36,323 bases of DNA from Dehalococcoidia bacterium (lineage in GTDB: Bacteria > Chloroflexota > Dehalococcoidia > UBA2979). Both the position numbers and the translations under genes were made by a program. Shown here piece after piece: positions 18,833 to 26,884 of the stretch; the stretch's first letter is position 1, and every line of letters starts with the position of its first letter. Location of the stretch: positions 1 to 36,323 of the forward strand of contig JASLOV010000121.1 of assembly GCA_030745285.1 (NCBI GenBank). The letters run 5' to 3'. Under the pieces are notes generated by a model. That model saw only the letters and a program-made list of their open reading frames with translations, ran no database searches and had not been told where the DNA came from.

Positions 18833-19828
18833 CTACTCGAATCGGTCCGGGTAGAGCGCCTGCGCCATCGCCTCCAGCCCTTCCACGATGCGCGGCCCGG
18901 GCCGGCTCGTGAGGTCGGAGTGGATGCCGTGGATGCGGCCGTTGACGACCGCCGAGATGCCGGACCAACCGGGCCGTCCGCCGACGGTCTCAGCACTCTC
19001 GCCGAACTCCGCGTCGGCCAGCAGGATCACCTCCGGGTCGGCGGCGATCACCGCCTCCGCCGAGAGCTGTGGGAAGTCGCTGGCGGCGCCTTCGGCCACG
19101 TTTCGGCCCTTCAGCGCCCCGATCATGCCGCCGATGAAGGTGTTCGGACCGGCGCTGTACAGGTCCGAGGTGAGCTCGAAGAAGACGGTCGGCCCCTGCT
19201 CGATGTCGGCGAGCGCGCCGGTGATGGCATCGATGCGGCCGCGCATGTCGGTGACTACGGACCCCGCCTGATCCGTCTCGCCGGTGATGCGTCCCAGCAG
19301 CAGGATGTAGTCGAGCACCCCTTCGATTGAGGCCGCTTCCTCGATGAAGAGCACCGTGATCCCGAGGTCGCGGAACTGCTTAACGCTGTCGCGCTGCTGC
19401 GTCACCATCAGCACGAGGTCGGGGTCCTGCGCCAGCGCGGCCTCCGGGTCGGGACCGGAGTACTCCAGCTTCGGCAGGTCGAGGACGGCCGTCGGGAAGT
19501 TGGAGAAGCGGTCGGTGGCAACGAGCCGGTCGCCGGCGCCGATGGCAAACAGCACCTCGGTGGCGGCCGGGGAGTACGAGATGATGCGCTGCGGGGCCGA
19601 GTCGAAGACGACCACGGTGTCGGACGAGTCGGTGATCTCCAGCGGGAACGCCTGCGCGGTCGTCGGGGCGGCAGCCGTCGCGGAGGCAGCCGCCGGGGCG
19701 GTGGTTGCTGCGGCCGACGGGCTGGGTCTGGCGTCGTCGTCGCTGCCGCATGCCGCCGCGAAGAGCGCCAGCGCCAGCATCATCACTGGCGTCAGCAACC
19801 ATCGGGCTCTTGCGGTTCGTCGAGTCAC
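18833..19828 (-). CDS. BtuF-like substrate-binding lipoprotein (probable cobalamin uptake)
   Basis: A 331-residue periplasmic-binding-protein-type lipoprotein. The signal peptide ends in the lipobox LFAAAC with the lipidated Cys at 27, then comes a Ser/Ala/Thr-rich tether. The binding-protein fold follows (PQRIISYSPAATEVLFAIG, PDLVLMVTQQRDSVKQF, ADPEVILLADAEF). This is the BtuF/FhuD class of metal-chelate binding proteins. The start is GTG 19828 with a perfect GGAGG five bases upstream. A cobalamin riboswitch and a terminator precede it, and cobQ follows, so cobinamide/cobalamin is the likely ligand. The BtuC and BtuD partners are not in this window. Confidence 0.87.
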   Translation of the reverse strand: MTRRTARARWLLTPVMMLALALFAAACGSDDDARPSPSAAATTAPAAASATAAAPTTAQAFPLEITDSSDTVVVFDSAPQRIISYSPAATEVLFAIGAGDRLVATDRFSNFPTAVLDLPKLEYSGPDPEAALAQDPDLVLMVTQQRDSVKQFRDLGITVLFIEEAASIEGVLDYILLLGRITGETDQAGSVVTDMRGRIDAITGALADIEQGPTVFFELTSDLYSAGPNTFIGGMIGALKGRNVAEGAASDFPQLSAEAVIAADPEVILLADAEFGESAETVGGRPGWSGISAVVNGRIHGIHSDLTSRPGPRIVEGLEAMAQALYPDRFE

Positions 19829-19859
19829 GTGTACCTCCGCACGCTGTGCGAGGACGGCA

Positions 19860-19894
19860 CATACACAAAGACCCCTCGCGCGATGCGAGGGGTC
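19860..19894 (-). terminator. Intrinsic terminator of the cobalamin riboswitch expression platform
   Basis: GACCCCTCGC and GCGAGGGGTC form a perfect 10-bp stem with a five-base loop (19870-19894). On the minus strand it is followed by TTTGTGTAT, a partial U-tract. It lies between the aptamer and the btuF-like start, where an attenuator is expected. Confidence 0.7.
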
Positions 19895-19973
19895 CAGCGA
19901 GCAACCTGTGCGGCCTGGTCGGTATCTGCGGCCGGTCAGGTGCAGTCGCCCGTCCTCGCGGGTCTCTGACACT

Positions 19974-20090
19974 GACGCAGGTCGGTACTCTGGCTTGCCG
20001 TCGGCGGCTTCACGCCGCTCACGGCTCACAGTTGCGGGACAGCGCCGGATTCGCACCGGCTTCCCCGAGCACCGCGTCGGATTGCGACGA
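19974..20090 (-). promoter_or_regulatory. Cobalamin riboswitch aptamer
   Basis: Read on the minus strand, the conserved core GGGGAAGCCGGTGCGAATCC is followed by GGCGCTGTCCCGCAACTG, then a hairpin region (GCGGCGTGAAGCCGC), and the B12-box equivalent GCCAGAGTACCGACCTGC. A P1 closing stem GACGC/GCGTC pairs 20074-20078 with 19974-19978. These are the hallmarks of the adenosylcobalamin riboswitch family. It precedes the BtuF-like gene and cobQ, with a terminator hairpin in between, so control is probably by transcription attenuation. The outer limits are approximate. Confidence 0.92.
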
Positions 20091-20183
20091 ATCGTAGCAC
20101 GCTCCTCCCGCCCGGTCTGCGCGACGTGGTATGACTGCCGTCTGAATCGCGAGGGCACACTCGCCCGCCGCTGGAGGCCGACC

Positions 20184-20657
20184 GTGGGATCGAGCATCGA
20201 CCGCTATCTGACCATGCTGGAATTGCTGGCCGGCGACGTGATTCGCGAGCTGGACGGCGTCCCCGAGGACATCCTCAACCGCCCCGTCGACGTACCCGAG
20301 GCCAACTCGCTGTTCGCGATCGCGACCCACCTGCTCGCCTCGGGCCGGAACTGGACGCTGGTCGTGATCGGGGGGCAAGACATCCCCCGCGACCGCGACG
20401 CGGAGTTCGTCGCGACCGGCACGTTCGCCGAGCTGACGTCTGGCTACGACGAGTGGATGCGGGCGACGCACGAGGTGCTGGACGGCGCGTCCGACGACGA
20501 ACGGGGGCGCGTGACCGAGCAGACGCCGTACCGCCCGGACCTCGCCGTCGAGTTCATGACGGTCGAGCACGGTCTGATCCACGTCATCGACCACACCGCC
20601 ATCCACCTCGGGCACATGCAGGTGACGAAGCAGCTGCTGCTGGCCGGAGCGCTCTAG
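20184..20657 (+). CDS. DinB-like (DUF664-type) protein
   Basis: A 157-residue putative metal-binding helical-bundle protein. The first His lies in SLFAIATHLLASGRNW. The second and third are in VIDHTAIHLGHMQVTKQ, the usual HxxxH-type end of DinB proteins. The start is GTG 20184 with GGAGG six bases before it. The frame extends far upstream, but only as a shadow over the riboswitch region. No function is known. A methyltransferase gene follows 19 bp later and is likely cotranscribed. Confidence 0.75.
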   Translation: MGSSIDRYLTMLELLAGDVIRELDGVPEDILNRPVDVPEANSLFAIATHLLASGRNWTLVVIGGQDIPRDRDAEFVATGTFAELTSGYDEWMRATHEVLDGASDDERGRVTEQTPYRPDLAVEFMTVEHGLIHVIDHTAIHLGHMQVTKQLLLAGAL

Positions 20658-20676
20658 ACCGCCGAGGGGACCTACC

Positions 20677-21495
20677 GTGAGCGACGAGCGACCGCCGGAG
20701 ACCTACACGCACGGCCACCACGAGTCGGTCGTCGGGCAGCATCGCCGCCGCACGGCGGAGGAGGCGGCCGCCTTCCTGTTGCCGCGCCTTGATGCCGGCG
20801 CGCGCGTGCTCGACTTCGGCTGCGGCCCCGGGACGATCACGACCGGACTCGCCCGCGCCGTAGGGCGGGGCACGGTGACCGGCATCGACCTCGCAGGGGA
20901 GGTGCTGACGCTGGCGCGCGAGCATGCCGTGGAGCAGGGGACGGCCAACGCCGGCTTCGCCCGGGCCAGTGTCTACGCGCTGCCGTTCGCCGGCGAGACG
21001 TTCGATGTCGCCTACGCGCACCAGGTGCTGCAACACCTCGCCGGCCCGGTGGCCGCGCTGCGCGAGGCGCGCCGGGTACTCCGGCCCGGCGGGCTGGTCG
21101 CGGTGCGCGATGTCGACTACGCGACGATGGTGTGGTGGCCGCCCGAACCGCGCCTCGAGCGCTTCCAGGAGCTGTACCACCAGGTCGCCACGCTCAACGG
21201 CGGCGACGCCGACGCGGGCCGCCGCATCCCCTCCTGGCTGCGCGAGGCCGGCTTCGTCGATATCGAGATCACCAGCAGCACGTGGACGTTCGCGGACCGC
21301 GAGTCGCTGCGGCAGTGGGGTGACTCATGGGCGGAACGCACCGTGAATTCCGCGCTCGGCGAGAAGGCGCTGGAGTACGGCCTCGCCTCGGAGGTTGAAC
21401 TGCGTGAGATCGCCGAGGGTTGGCGTGCGTGGGCGCGTGACGATGACGCCTTCTTCACCTTCCTCCATGTCGAAGGGCTCGCCCACAGGCCCTGA
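20677..21495 (+). CDS. Class I SAM-dependent methyltransferase (UbiE/Methyltransf_11 type)
   Basis: A 272-residue methyltransferase. Motif I is VLDFGCGPG at 44-52, followed by GIDLAGEVL (acidic ribose-binding strand), FDVAYAHQVLQHL and LREARRVLRPGGLVAVRDVDY, typical of Methyltransf_11. The C-terminal ~100 residues (LNGGDADAGRRIPSWLREAGF) resemble the small-molecule methyltransferases of the UbiE group. The substrate is unknown. GTG 20677 is preceded by GAGGGG. It forms a likely pair with the DinB-like gene upstream. Confidence 0.87.
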   Translation: MSDERPPETYTHGHHESVVGQHRRRTAEEAAAFLLPRLDAGARVLDFGCGPGTITTGLARAVGRGTVTGIDLAGEVLTLAREHAVEQGTANAGFARASVYALPFAGETFDVAYAHQVLQHLAGPVAALREARRVLRPGGLVAVRDVDYATMVWWPPEPRLERFQELYHQVATLNGGDADAGRRIPSWLREAGFVDIEITSSTWTFADRESLRQWGDSWAERTVNSALGEKALEYGLASEVELREIAEGWRAWARDDDAFFTFLHVEGLAHRP

Positions 21496-21553
21496 GCGAC
21501 GATCGCGAGGACGGCCGGCTGCACGGGCAGCGCCGGGCTGCTAGCGTGACCGG

Positions 21554-22930
21554 ATGAAGCGGACGCGCCTCGTTCCCGCTCTGGTGGCGACTTCCCTTAC
21601 CTTCTTGCTGGTGGCCGCCGCCTGTTCGGACTCACCGCCGCCCGAAGCTGCGCCGGCCGCATCCGCCGCTCAGCTGGCGGCGAGCACCGCCCCGGTCACA
21701 GCCACCGCCCGGGCGGCGGCGACCACAGCGGTAGCCACGGCAACCGCGATCTCCGCAACGGCGCCGCCCGTTCCGGCGGCGACCGCAACGCCGGCAACCG
21801 CGACACCCGCACCGGTGGCGACCGCCACCCCCGTGCCGGCGGCGACCGCGACCCCGGCAACCGCGACACCCGTACCGGCGGCGACCGCACCGTCCCTCCC
21901 GACTGCCTCGCCCTCGCCTACCGTTGCCCCATCGAGAGTGGCGTCGGGACCGTGCGTCAGCAATCCGAACCCGGTGCTCACACGCCAGTACACTGACCTC
22001 TCGCGCCTCGACTTCATCAACCCGACGATCATGACCAGTGGGAACTGGCTGAAGAACCGCCAGTACCACAAGGTCGTTACGGATGCTGCCAATCACGCGC
22101 CGGAGCTGCCGCTCTAAGCGCCGGCGGATGCCGTCGCGACTGGCGTTACGCACTACGTCGCAACGATGCGGCAGTTCGACGGCACCTCGCTCGAACTCTC
22201 CCAGTTCGACCTGCGTTTCGAGCTGTCATGCGAGGTCTCCTATTGGTTCGACCATGTCTCGCGGCTGGCGGAGCCGTTCGCGTCGCTTGCGCCGGCGGAG
22301 GGTGTGCGCGACACGCGCAACGCAATGGCGCCGATACGCGTCGAGGTGAAGGCGGGCGACCTGATCGGCTACTCCAGCGGCACCGTGCCGGCGCACGTCT
22401 GGGACTTCGTGCTCGTCAATACCGCGGTGACGGTCCGCTTCGCGAACCAGCAGCGCTACGAGACCGCCGGCGATCTGCGGAGCCTGCTCCACGCTGTCTG
22501 TCCGGCGGACTACCTGGCGCCGGCCCTGCGCGCCGAGTACGTGGCGCTCTACGGCTCATGGACGCCGGGCGGCCAGGGCACGGGCTGCGACACCGCGGTG
22601 GATCTCGTCGGCACCATCGCCGGGGGCTGGTTCCAGACGCCCTTCGACGCCTCCAACTCGTTCGCCGGCGCGGACTGGGGCGTTGTGGCTTCGATCGCGG
22701 GCGGGGGCGAGGTCGACGTCAACGGACCGGGCCGAAGCGTCCGCACCGCGCCGTCGGACCCGACGTTCGCCGACCCGAAGCTCGTGACCGGCGAGCACTG
22801 CTTTCAGAATTCGAACCAGCCGAGCTGGGCCTACCTCAAGGTGCTCTCCGACTCCGAGCTGGGAGCTGCGTTCGGAGACGGCGCCTGCCCGTTGACGTTT
22901 CCGTCGGACTACCGGACGTTCTACCGCTAG
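21554..22930 (+). pseudogene. Lipoprotein with M23-like domain, interrupted by in-frame TAA
   Basis: Both parts lie in one frame. The 5' part (187 codons) encodes a lipoprotein signal (LLVAAACSDS, lipobox Cys), an Ala/Thr/Pro repeat tether and the start of a globular domain (SRLDFINPTIMTSGNW, then ELPL). TAA at 22115-22117 stops it. Reading on gives APADAVATGVTHYVAT and then VSYWFDHVSRLAEPF, IRVEVKAGDLIGYSSGT, WDFVLVNTA to the end at 22930. Changing TAA to TAC would restore a smooth domain. The fold resembles M23/LytM-like beta-domains of secreted proteins, though the zinc ligands look incomplete, so peptidase activity is doubtful. Readthrough, sequence error or a true nonsense mutation are all possible. 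An ATG at 22166 could start a separate cytoplasmic piece but would lack any export signal. Confidence 0.75.
21773..21889 (+). repeat. 63-bp direct repeat within the lipoprotein tether
   Basis: A block starting CCGGCGGCGACCGC at 21773 recurs at 21836 with few changes, a period of 63 bp or 21 residues. It encodes the AATATPATATP-type surface tether. Such repeats can change copy number. Confidence 0.75.
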
Positions 22931-24942
22931 CCGCCGTGGGGACCGGCGCGGTGGTCTCCGCCTCCATGAGCGGGCATGCTACCGCCGTTGCTGCCGGGCA
23001 TTCCGTCGGGGTGCCCGCCGCCCACCATCCCCCCGGGGCCGCCATGGCCCGCCGCGGCCGCATGAGCAGGCGAGGCCACCGGTGTGCGCTTCGCCTCACC
23101 GTCAGACCCGTCCTCGGGCAACTCGTCGGCAAGGGGCGTGTCGCGCTCGACGGCGCCGTCTTTGAACTGCTCGTGGTAGAGCCTCGCGTAGAGGCCGCCC
23201 TCGTTGACCAGTTCGGGGTGTGTGCCGCGCTCGACGATGCGCCCGCCGTCCATCACCAGGATCTGGTCGGCCGCGATGATCGTGGAGAGGCGGTGCGCAA
23301 TCACGATCGAGGTCCGTGACTGCATCACCGGCTCGAGCGCCTCCTTGATCAGCCGTTCGCTCGCGCTGTCGAGCGAGCTGGTGGCCTCATCGAGCAGCAG
23401 GATGCGCGGGTCCTTGAGAATGATGCGCGCGATAGCGATACGCTGCTTTTCGCCGCCTGAGAGCCGGTAGCCGCGCTCGCCGACGAGCGTGTCGTAGCCG
23501 CGCGGCATCTGCGCGACGATCTCGTGCACGTACGCGGCCTTCGCCGCAGCCTCCAGTTCCTCGTCGGTCGCGTCCGGCTTCGCGTAGAGCAGATTGTCCT
23601 TCACGGAGGCGTGGAAGAGGTAGGTCTCCTGCGTGACCATGCCAATGTGGTTGCTGAGGGAGGGGAACGTGAGCTCGCGCACGTCGACGCCGTCGAGCGT
23701 GACGACGCCCGCATCGGGGTCGTACAGCCGCGAGACGAGGTAGGTCGCCGTCGTCTTGCCGGCGCCGGAGGGCCCGACCAGCGCGACCAGTTCGCCCGGC
23801 CTGGCCTCGAAGGTGATGTCCTTCAGCACCGGTGTGGCGGCGTCGTAGCCGAAGTCGACGTGCTGGAAGGCGACGGTGCGGTCCTGCGCCGGCAGCTCCG
23901 TCGGGTTCGGGCGCTCGGCGATCGCGGGCTCCATGTCCAGGTACTCGAAGATGCGCTCGAAGAGCGCGAACGAGCCGGCGATGTCCACGTGCACGCTGAA
24001 CAACTGCGAGACCGGCCCGAACAGCCGGTTGACGAGGAAGACGAAGGCAACGACCTCGCCGACCAGCATGTCTCCGCTGATCACCAGCCAGCCGCCGTAG
24101 CCGTAGACCATCGCCGGGGCGACCGCGCCGTAGAGCGTCACCACCATGAAGAACCAGCGCCCCACCATGCTCTGGGAGACCTGCTCCTTCATCACCTCCG
24201 CGGATGCGACCTCGAAGGTGGCCTCCTCCTGCCGTTCGCGGCCGAAGCTCTTCACCAGCACTGCGCCGGAGATGTTGAGCTTCTCCTGCACGATCATCGT
24301 CATCTCGCCGAGCGCGGCCTGCGCGCGGCGCCCGGCGCGGAAGCGGAGGTTGCCGAACTGCTGCGTCGGGAAGATGAAGGCGGGGAGGGCAATCAGCGCG
24401 ACGATGGTGAGCCGCCAGTCCAGCCACACCATCACGGCGACCGTCGTCGCGACGGTGACCGTGTTCGTCATGACGTTGGTGAAGCTGGTCGTCACCACCG
24501 CCTGCACGCCGTTCATGTCGTTGGTGAGGCGCGTCATGATCTCGCCGCTGCGGGTGGCGGTGAAGAAGCTGAGCGGCATGCGCAGGACATGGTTGTAGAG
24601 CTGGCCACGGACGTCGTGCATCATGCGCTGGCCGATGATGGTGTTGCCCCAGTTCTGGGCGACCTGCACGAGGCCCGTCACGACCGGGATTGCCACCATC
24701 GCGCCGGCCAGCACCACCAGCAGCGTGCGATCCCCGTCGGGGATGGCGACATCGATCAGCTGTTTGATCAGCAGCGGCGGGATCAGGCTGAGGCTGGCCG
24801 AGACCAGCACCAGCACGAACGTCAACGCGATCAGCTTTCGGTAGGGGCGGGCGTAGGCAAGGATGCGGCCCAGCAGCGACCACGAAATCGCGTTGTCCTC
24901 TTTGTCGCCCCAGTCCGCCGCGCCGGCGCCGTGTGCCATCAT
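22927..24942 (-). CDS. ABC-type multidrug/lipid exporter, fused permease and ATPase, His/Gly-rich tail
   Basis: A 671-residue half-transporter. The membrane domain (about 25-330) has several hydrophobic segments (IALTFVLVLVSASLSLIPPL, VAVMVWLDWRLTIVALIALP). The ATPase has Walker A GPSGAGKTT, signature LSGGEKQR, Walker B RILLLDEATSSLD and H-loop IVIAHRL, all intact, so it should be active as a homodimer or heterodimer exporter. The last ~45 residues form an odd Gly/His/Met-rich tail (GHGGPGGMVGGGHPDG) with six His. The stop codon overlaps the stop of the convergent lipoprotein gene in the shared four bases CTAG. It is divergent from a PadR regulator that probably controls it. Confidence 0.92.
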   Translation of the reverse strand: MMAHGAGAADWGDKEDNAISWSLLGRILAYARPYRKLIALTFVLVLVSASLSLIPPLLIKQLIDVAIPDGDRTLLVVLAGAMVAIPVVTGLVQVAQNWGNTIIGQRMMHDVRGQLYNHVLRMPLSFFTATRSGEIMTRLTNDMNGVQAVVTTSFTNVMTNTVTVATTVAVMVWLDWRLTIVALIALPAFIFPTQQFGNLRFRAGRRAQAALGEMTMIVQEKLNISGAVLVKSFGRERQEEATFEVASAEVMKEQVSQSMVGRWFFMVVTLYGAVAPAMVYGYGGWLVISGDMLVGEVVAFVFLVNRLFGPVSQLFSVHVDIAGSFALFERIFEYLDMEPAIAERPNPTELPAQDRTVAFQHVDFGYDAATPVLKDITFEARPGELVALVGPSGAGKTTATYLVSRLYDPDAGVVTLDGVDVRELTFPSLSNHIGMVTQETYLFHASVKDNLLYAKPDATDEELEAAAKAAYVHEIVAQMPRGYDTLVGERGYRLSGGEKQRIAIARIILKDPRILLLDEATSSLDSASERLIKEALEPVMQSRTSIVIAHRLSTIIAADQILVMDGGRIVERGTHPELVNEGGLYARLYHEQFKDGAVERDTPLADELPEDGSDGEAKRTPVASPAHAAAAGHGGPGGMVGGGHPDGMPGSNGGSMPAHGGGDHRAGPHGG

Positions 24943-24979
24943 CGTCGTGCCCCCTCGCCATCCATCGCAGGTCGCTCCA

Positions 24980-25017
24980 ACTATACTCGAAGTCGACTAT
25001 TCGAACCGGGCTAAGAT
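24980..25017. promoter_or_regulatory. Divergent promoter/operator region between ABC exporter and padR
   Basis: ACTATACT at 24980-24987 reads as a -10 box on both strands (TATACT on plus, TATAGT on minus, 38 bp before the ABC start). It belongs to a near direct repeat, ACTATACTCGA (24980-24990) and ACTATTCGA (24996-25004), with the palindrome AGTCGACT between. TAAGAT at 25012 is another possible plus-strand -10. PadR proteins usually bind such sites next to their own gene and the divergent transporter. No good -35 is seen. Confidence 0.4.
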
Positions 25018-25079
25018 ACGATTCCCCTGTCTATTCAGAAGCCGCCCGGTCGGTTCGTCGAGGCCTGAGAGGAACACCG

Positions 25080-25667
25080 ATGCCCGATGCCACCGATGCG
25101 CCCAACGTCGCCGACGCTGCCGACGAGCTGCTGCTGCTCGGTCTGCTCTCCGGTTCGTCGATGTACGGCTACCAGCTCAACGACGTGATCGAGCACCACC
25201 TGCCGATGTTCTGGCGGCTGAAGCCGTCCACCGCCTACAGCCGCCTTGACCGGCTCTCCGCGCGAGGGCTCGTCGAGACGAAGACGGAGCGCGTGGGGAA
25301 GCGCCCCGAGCGCAAGGTCTACGACCTCACCGAGGCCGGCCGGGCACGCTTCGAGCAGTTGTTGCGTGCGAACCTGCGCTCGGCGGACGTGCCGTCGCCG
25401 GTCGGCGACCTGGGCGTGCTCTTCTACCGAGCGCTGCCGGTGGACGAGGTGCAGGCACTGCTCGCGGAGCGGCGAACAGCGACCGCCAATCAGCGTCCGC
25501 GGCTGAGCGAGCTGGTCGAACGCCACCCGCCGCTCAGCGCGGGCCGCCTGGTCGCAGAACACTCGCTGGCGCACCTTGATGCAGAGCTGGCGTGGCTCGA
25601 CGGGGTGCTGGAGCGCGACCTCACCGCTCCCGCCGAGCCTGCCGCGCCGGCCGAGGGCGCCCGCTGA
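25080..25667 (+). CDS. PadR-family transcriptional regulator
   Basis: A 195-residue regulator. A short N-terminal tail is followed by the PadR winged helix (ELLLLGLLSGSSMYGYQLNDV, KPSTAYSRLDRLSARGLVETK, RPERKVYDLTEAGRARFEQLL). The C-terminal ~90 residues form the helical dimerisation part (VLFYRALPVDEVQALLAERR, HSLAHLDAELAWLDGVLE). GAGAGGA precedes the ATG. PadR proteins repress efflux pumps and respond to toxic small molecules. The divergent ABC exporter is the obvious target, and the overlapping methyltransferase is likely in the same transcript. Confidence 0.9.
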   Translation: MPDATDAPNVADAADELLLLGLLSGSSMYGYQLNDVIEHHLPMFWRLKPSTAYSRLDRLSARGLVETKTERVGKRPERKVYDLTEAGRARFEQLLRANLRSADVPSPVGDLGVLFYRALPVDEVQALLAERRTATANQRPRLSELVERHPPLSAGRLVAEHSLAHLDAELAWLDGVLERDLTAPAEPAAPAEGAR

Positions 25668-26446
25668 CGCCCCCCACGCCCTCGCTGCCCCGGGTCGCAC
25701 GCTACTTCGATGCGCTCTACGCCGCGTTGGCGGCCAGCGAGACGCACCGCGCCGTCGGCCGTGAGGTGCTGGGCGATGGTTACGCCGGGCAGCTCGGCTA
25801 CGCCGGTGAGCACGAGCTGTTGCGAATGGCGGAGGTATGCGGGATGGCGCCCGGCCGCACGGTGCTCGACCTTGGCTGCGGCACGGGCGGCGTCGCTTCG
25901 TGGTGGGCACGTCGCACCAGCGCGCGCGTGATCGGGGTCGACTGCTCCGGCACTGCACTGCGCATCGGGGCGGCAGACGAGTCCCGCGACGCCCGGGCGG
26001 CGTTCGTCGCCGCCGACGCGACCGCGTTGCCCCTGGCGGCATCCAGTCTCGACGGCATCGTCTCGCTGGACGGGTTCGGGCTCGACTTCGCCCGGCTCGC
26101 GCGGGAGGCGCGCCGGCTGCTGCGGGGTGGCGGCCGCGTCGCCCTGCTGATCAGCCTGCCTGCCGGCGGCGCGGGCCCGGCGCTCGAAGCCCTCGCCGCC
26201 GCGGGCCTTGCCGAGTGCTTCGTTGAGGACCAGATGGAGCCGGCGGCGGCACTGATGTCGCGCTGGCGCGAGGCTTATCGGCGCGCCGCGTCAGGCCACA
26301 TCGCTGAGGTGGGGGAGCGTGTGCACCGCGGTATCGTCGATGAAATCGACGAACTGCTGGTGGGCTATCGTGAGGGCACGACGGAGCGGGTGCTCATCGG
26401 CGCAACCCGACTTCAGGCAGCCCGGAGTGCGCGGGTCGCGCGCTGA
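25664..26446 (+). CDS. SAM-dependent methyltransferase overlapping padR
   Basis: A methyltransferase with motif I TVLDLGCGTGG near residue 67, GVDCSGTAL (acidic strand), ADATALPLAASSLDGIVSLDG and LAREARRLLRGGGRVALL. The substrate is unknown. Its start is unclear. In this frame GTG 25592 would overlap padR by 76 bp and give an Arg-rich leader that merely mirrors padR coding. CTG 25664, with GAGGG six bases upstream and a CTGA overlap with the padR stop, gives a natural N-terminus (PRVARYFDALYAALAASE). I prefer the CTG start but cannot exclude 25592. Translational coupling with padR is likely either way. Confidence 0.8.
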   Translation: MTPPTPSLPRVARYFDALYAALAASETHRAVGREVLGDGYAGQLGYAGEHELLRMAEVCGMAPGRTVLDLGCGTGGVASWWARRTSARVIGVDCSGTALRIGAADESRDARAAFVAADATALPLAASSLDGIVSLDGFGLDFARLAREARRLLRGGGRVALLISLPAGGAGPALEALAAAGLAECFVEDQMEPAAALMSRWREAYRRAASGHIAEVGERVHRGIVDEIDELLVGYREGTTERVLIGATRLQAARSARVAR

Positions 26447-26489
26447 CGGGGTTCGTGCGGGGACCCGTGCGGAAGTGGAGCGGATATAG

Positions 26490-26531
26490 GTACTCCTCGG
26501 GGGCTGGCTCGTCAAAACTCCCGGGGAGTAC
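26490..26531. terminator. Strong stem-loop between convergent genes
   Basis: GTACTCCTCGGG pairs with CCCGGGGAGTAC (one G-U), extended inward to about 14 bp, with a 14-nt loop. It sits between the methyltransferase (+) and the small peptide gene (-), both of which end here. There is no long T-run, but position and strength suggest a bidirectional terminator. Confidence 0.6.
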
Positions 26532-26598
26532 GCCTGAAGGATGTGCGTCAGACGCCGAGCCCTCTGTTCGAAGCATCGGGCTCAAAGCGTCGAAAGTT

Positions 26599-26706
26599 CT
26601 ACGTCCCCCACATCCCGCCGGCGAGGGCGGAAGCCGGGCTCGCCGCAAGGGCGACCGCAGCCAGGAACAGAGATGCTGCCACCGTTGTCACTGAGCGCTT
26701 GGCCAT
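26599..26706 (-). CDS. Small secreted peptide precursor (35 aa)
   Basis: A 35-residue gene read from ATG 26706 with a strong GGGAGG site seven bases upstream. The N-terminus is a textbook Sec signal: MAKR, a hydrophobic core (VAASLFLAAVALAA) and SPASALA with two possible signal peptidase sites (after ASA or after ALA). That leaves only LAGGMWGT or GGMWGT as mature product. The family is not known to me. A longer in-frame ATG at 26793 exists but lacks the ribosome binding site. It lies 178 bp downstream of a large TPR-containing regulator on the same strand and ends before a stem-loop. A peptide signal is an attractive guess, not shown. Confidence 0.6.
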   Translation of the reverse strand: MAKRSVTTVAASLFLAAVALAASPASALAGGMWGT

Positions 26707-26884
26707 AAGTAAACCTCCCAGGTATTCGGGCAACGGATAGTCCGATGCCACTCCCAAAGCCTGGTCGGAAGATATGGCGCGAGCTATCGCCACAATCTCG
26801 CCACCAACGCGTGAGGACCGAGTGAGGATTGACCGAGAGATAGAACGTGCGTGCGAACGTCACGGACAGGGGAGGCGGTGCGTG

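Noticed and set aside
26455..26694. 79-codon plus-strand frame between the methyltransferase and the regulator
   Set aside because: It runs through the stem-loop at 26490-26531, lacks a ribosome binding site and is antisense to the better supported small peptide gene.
26841..26858. Second possible LexA box (TAGAACGTGC...)
   Set aside because: Only the left arm matches; the right side reads GTGCGAAC instead of GTTC at the proper spacing.
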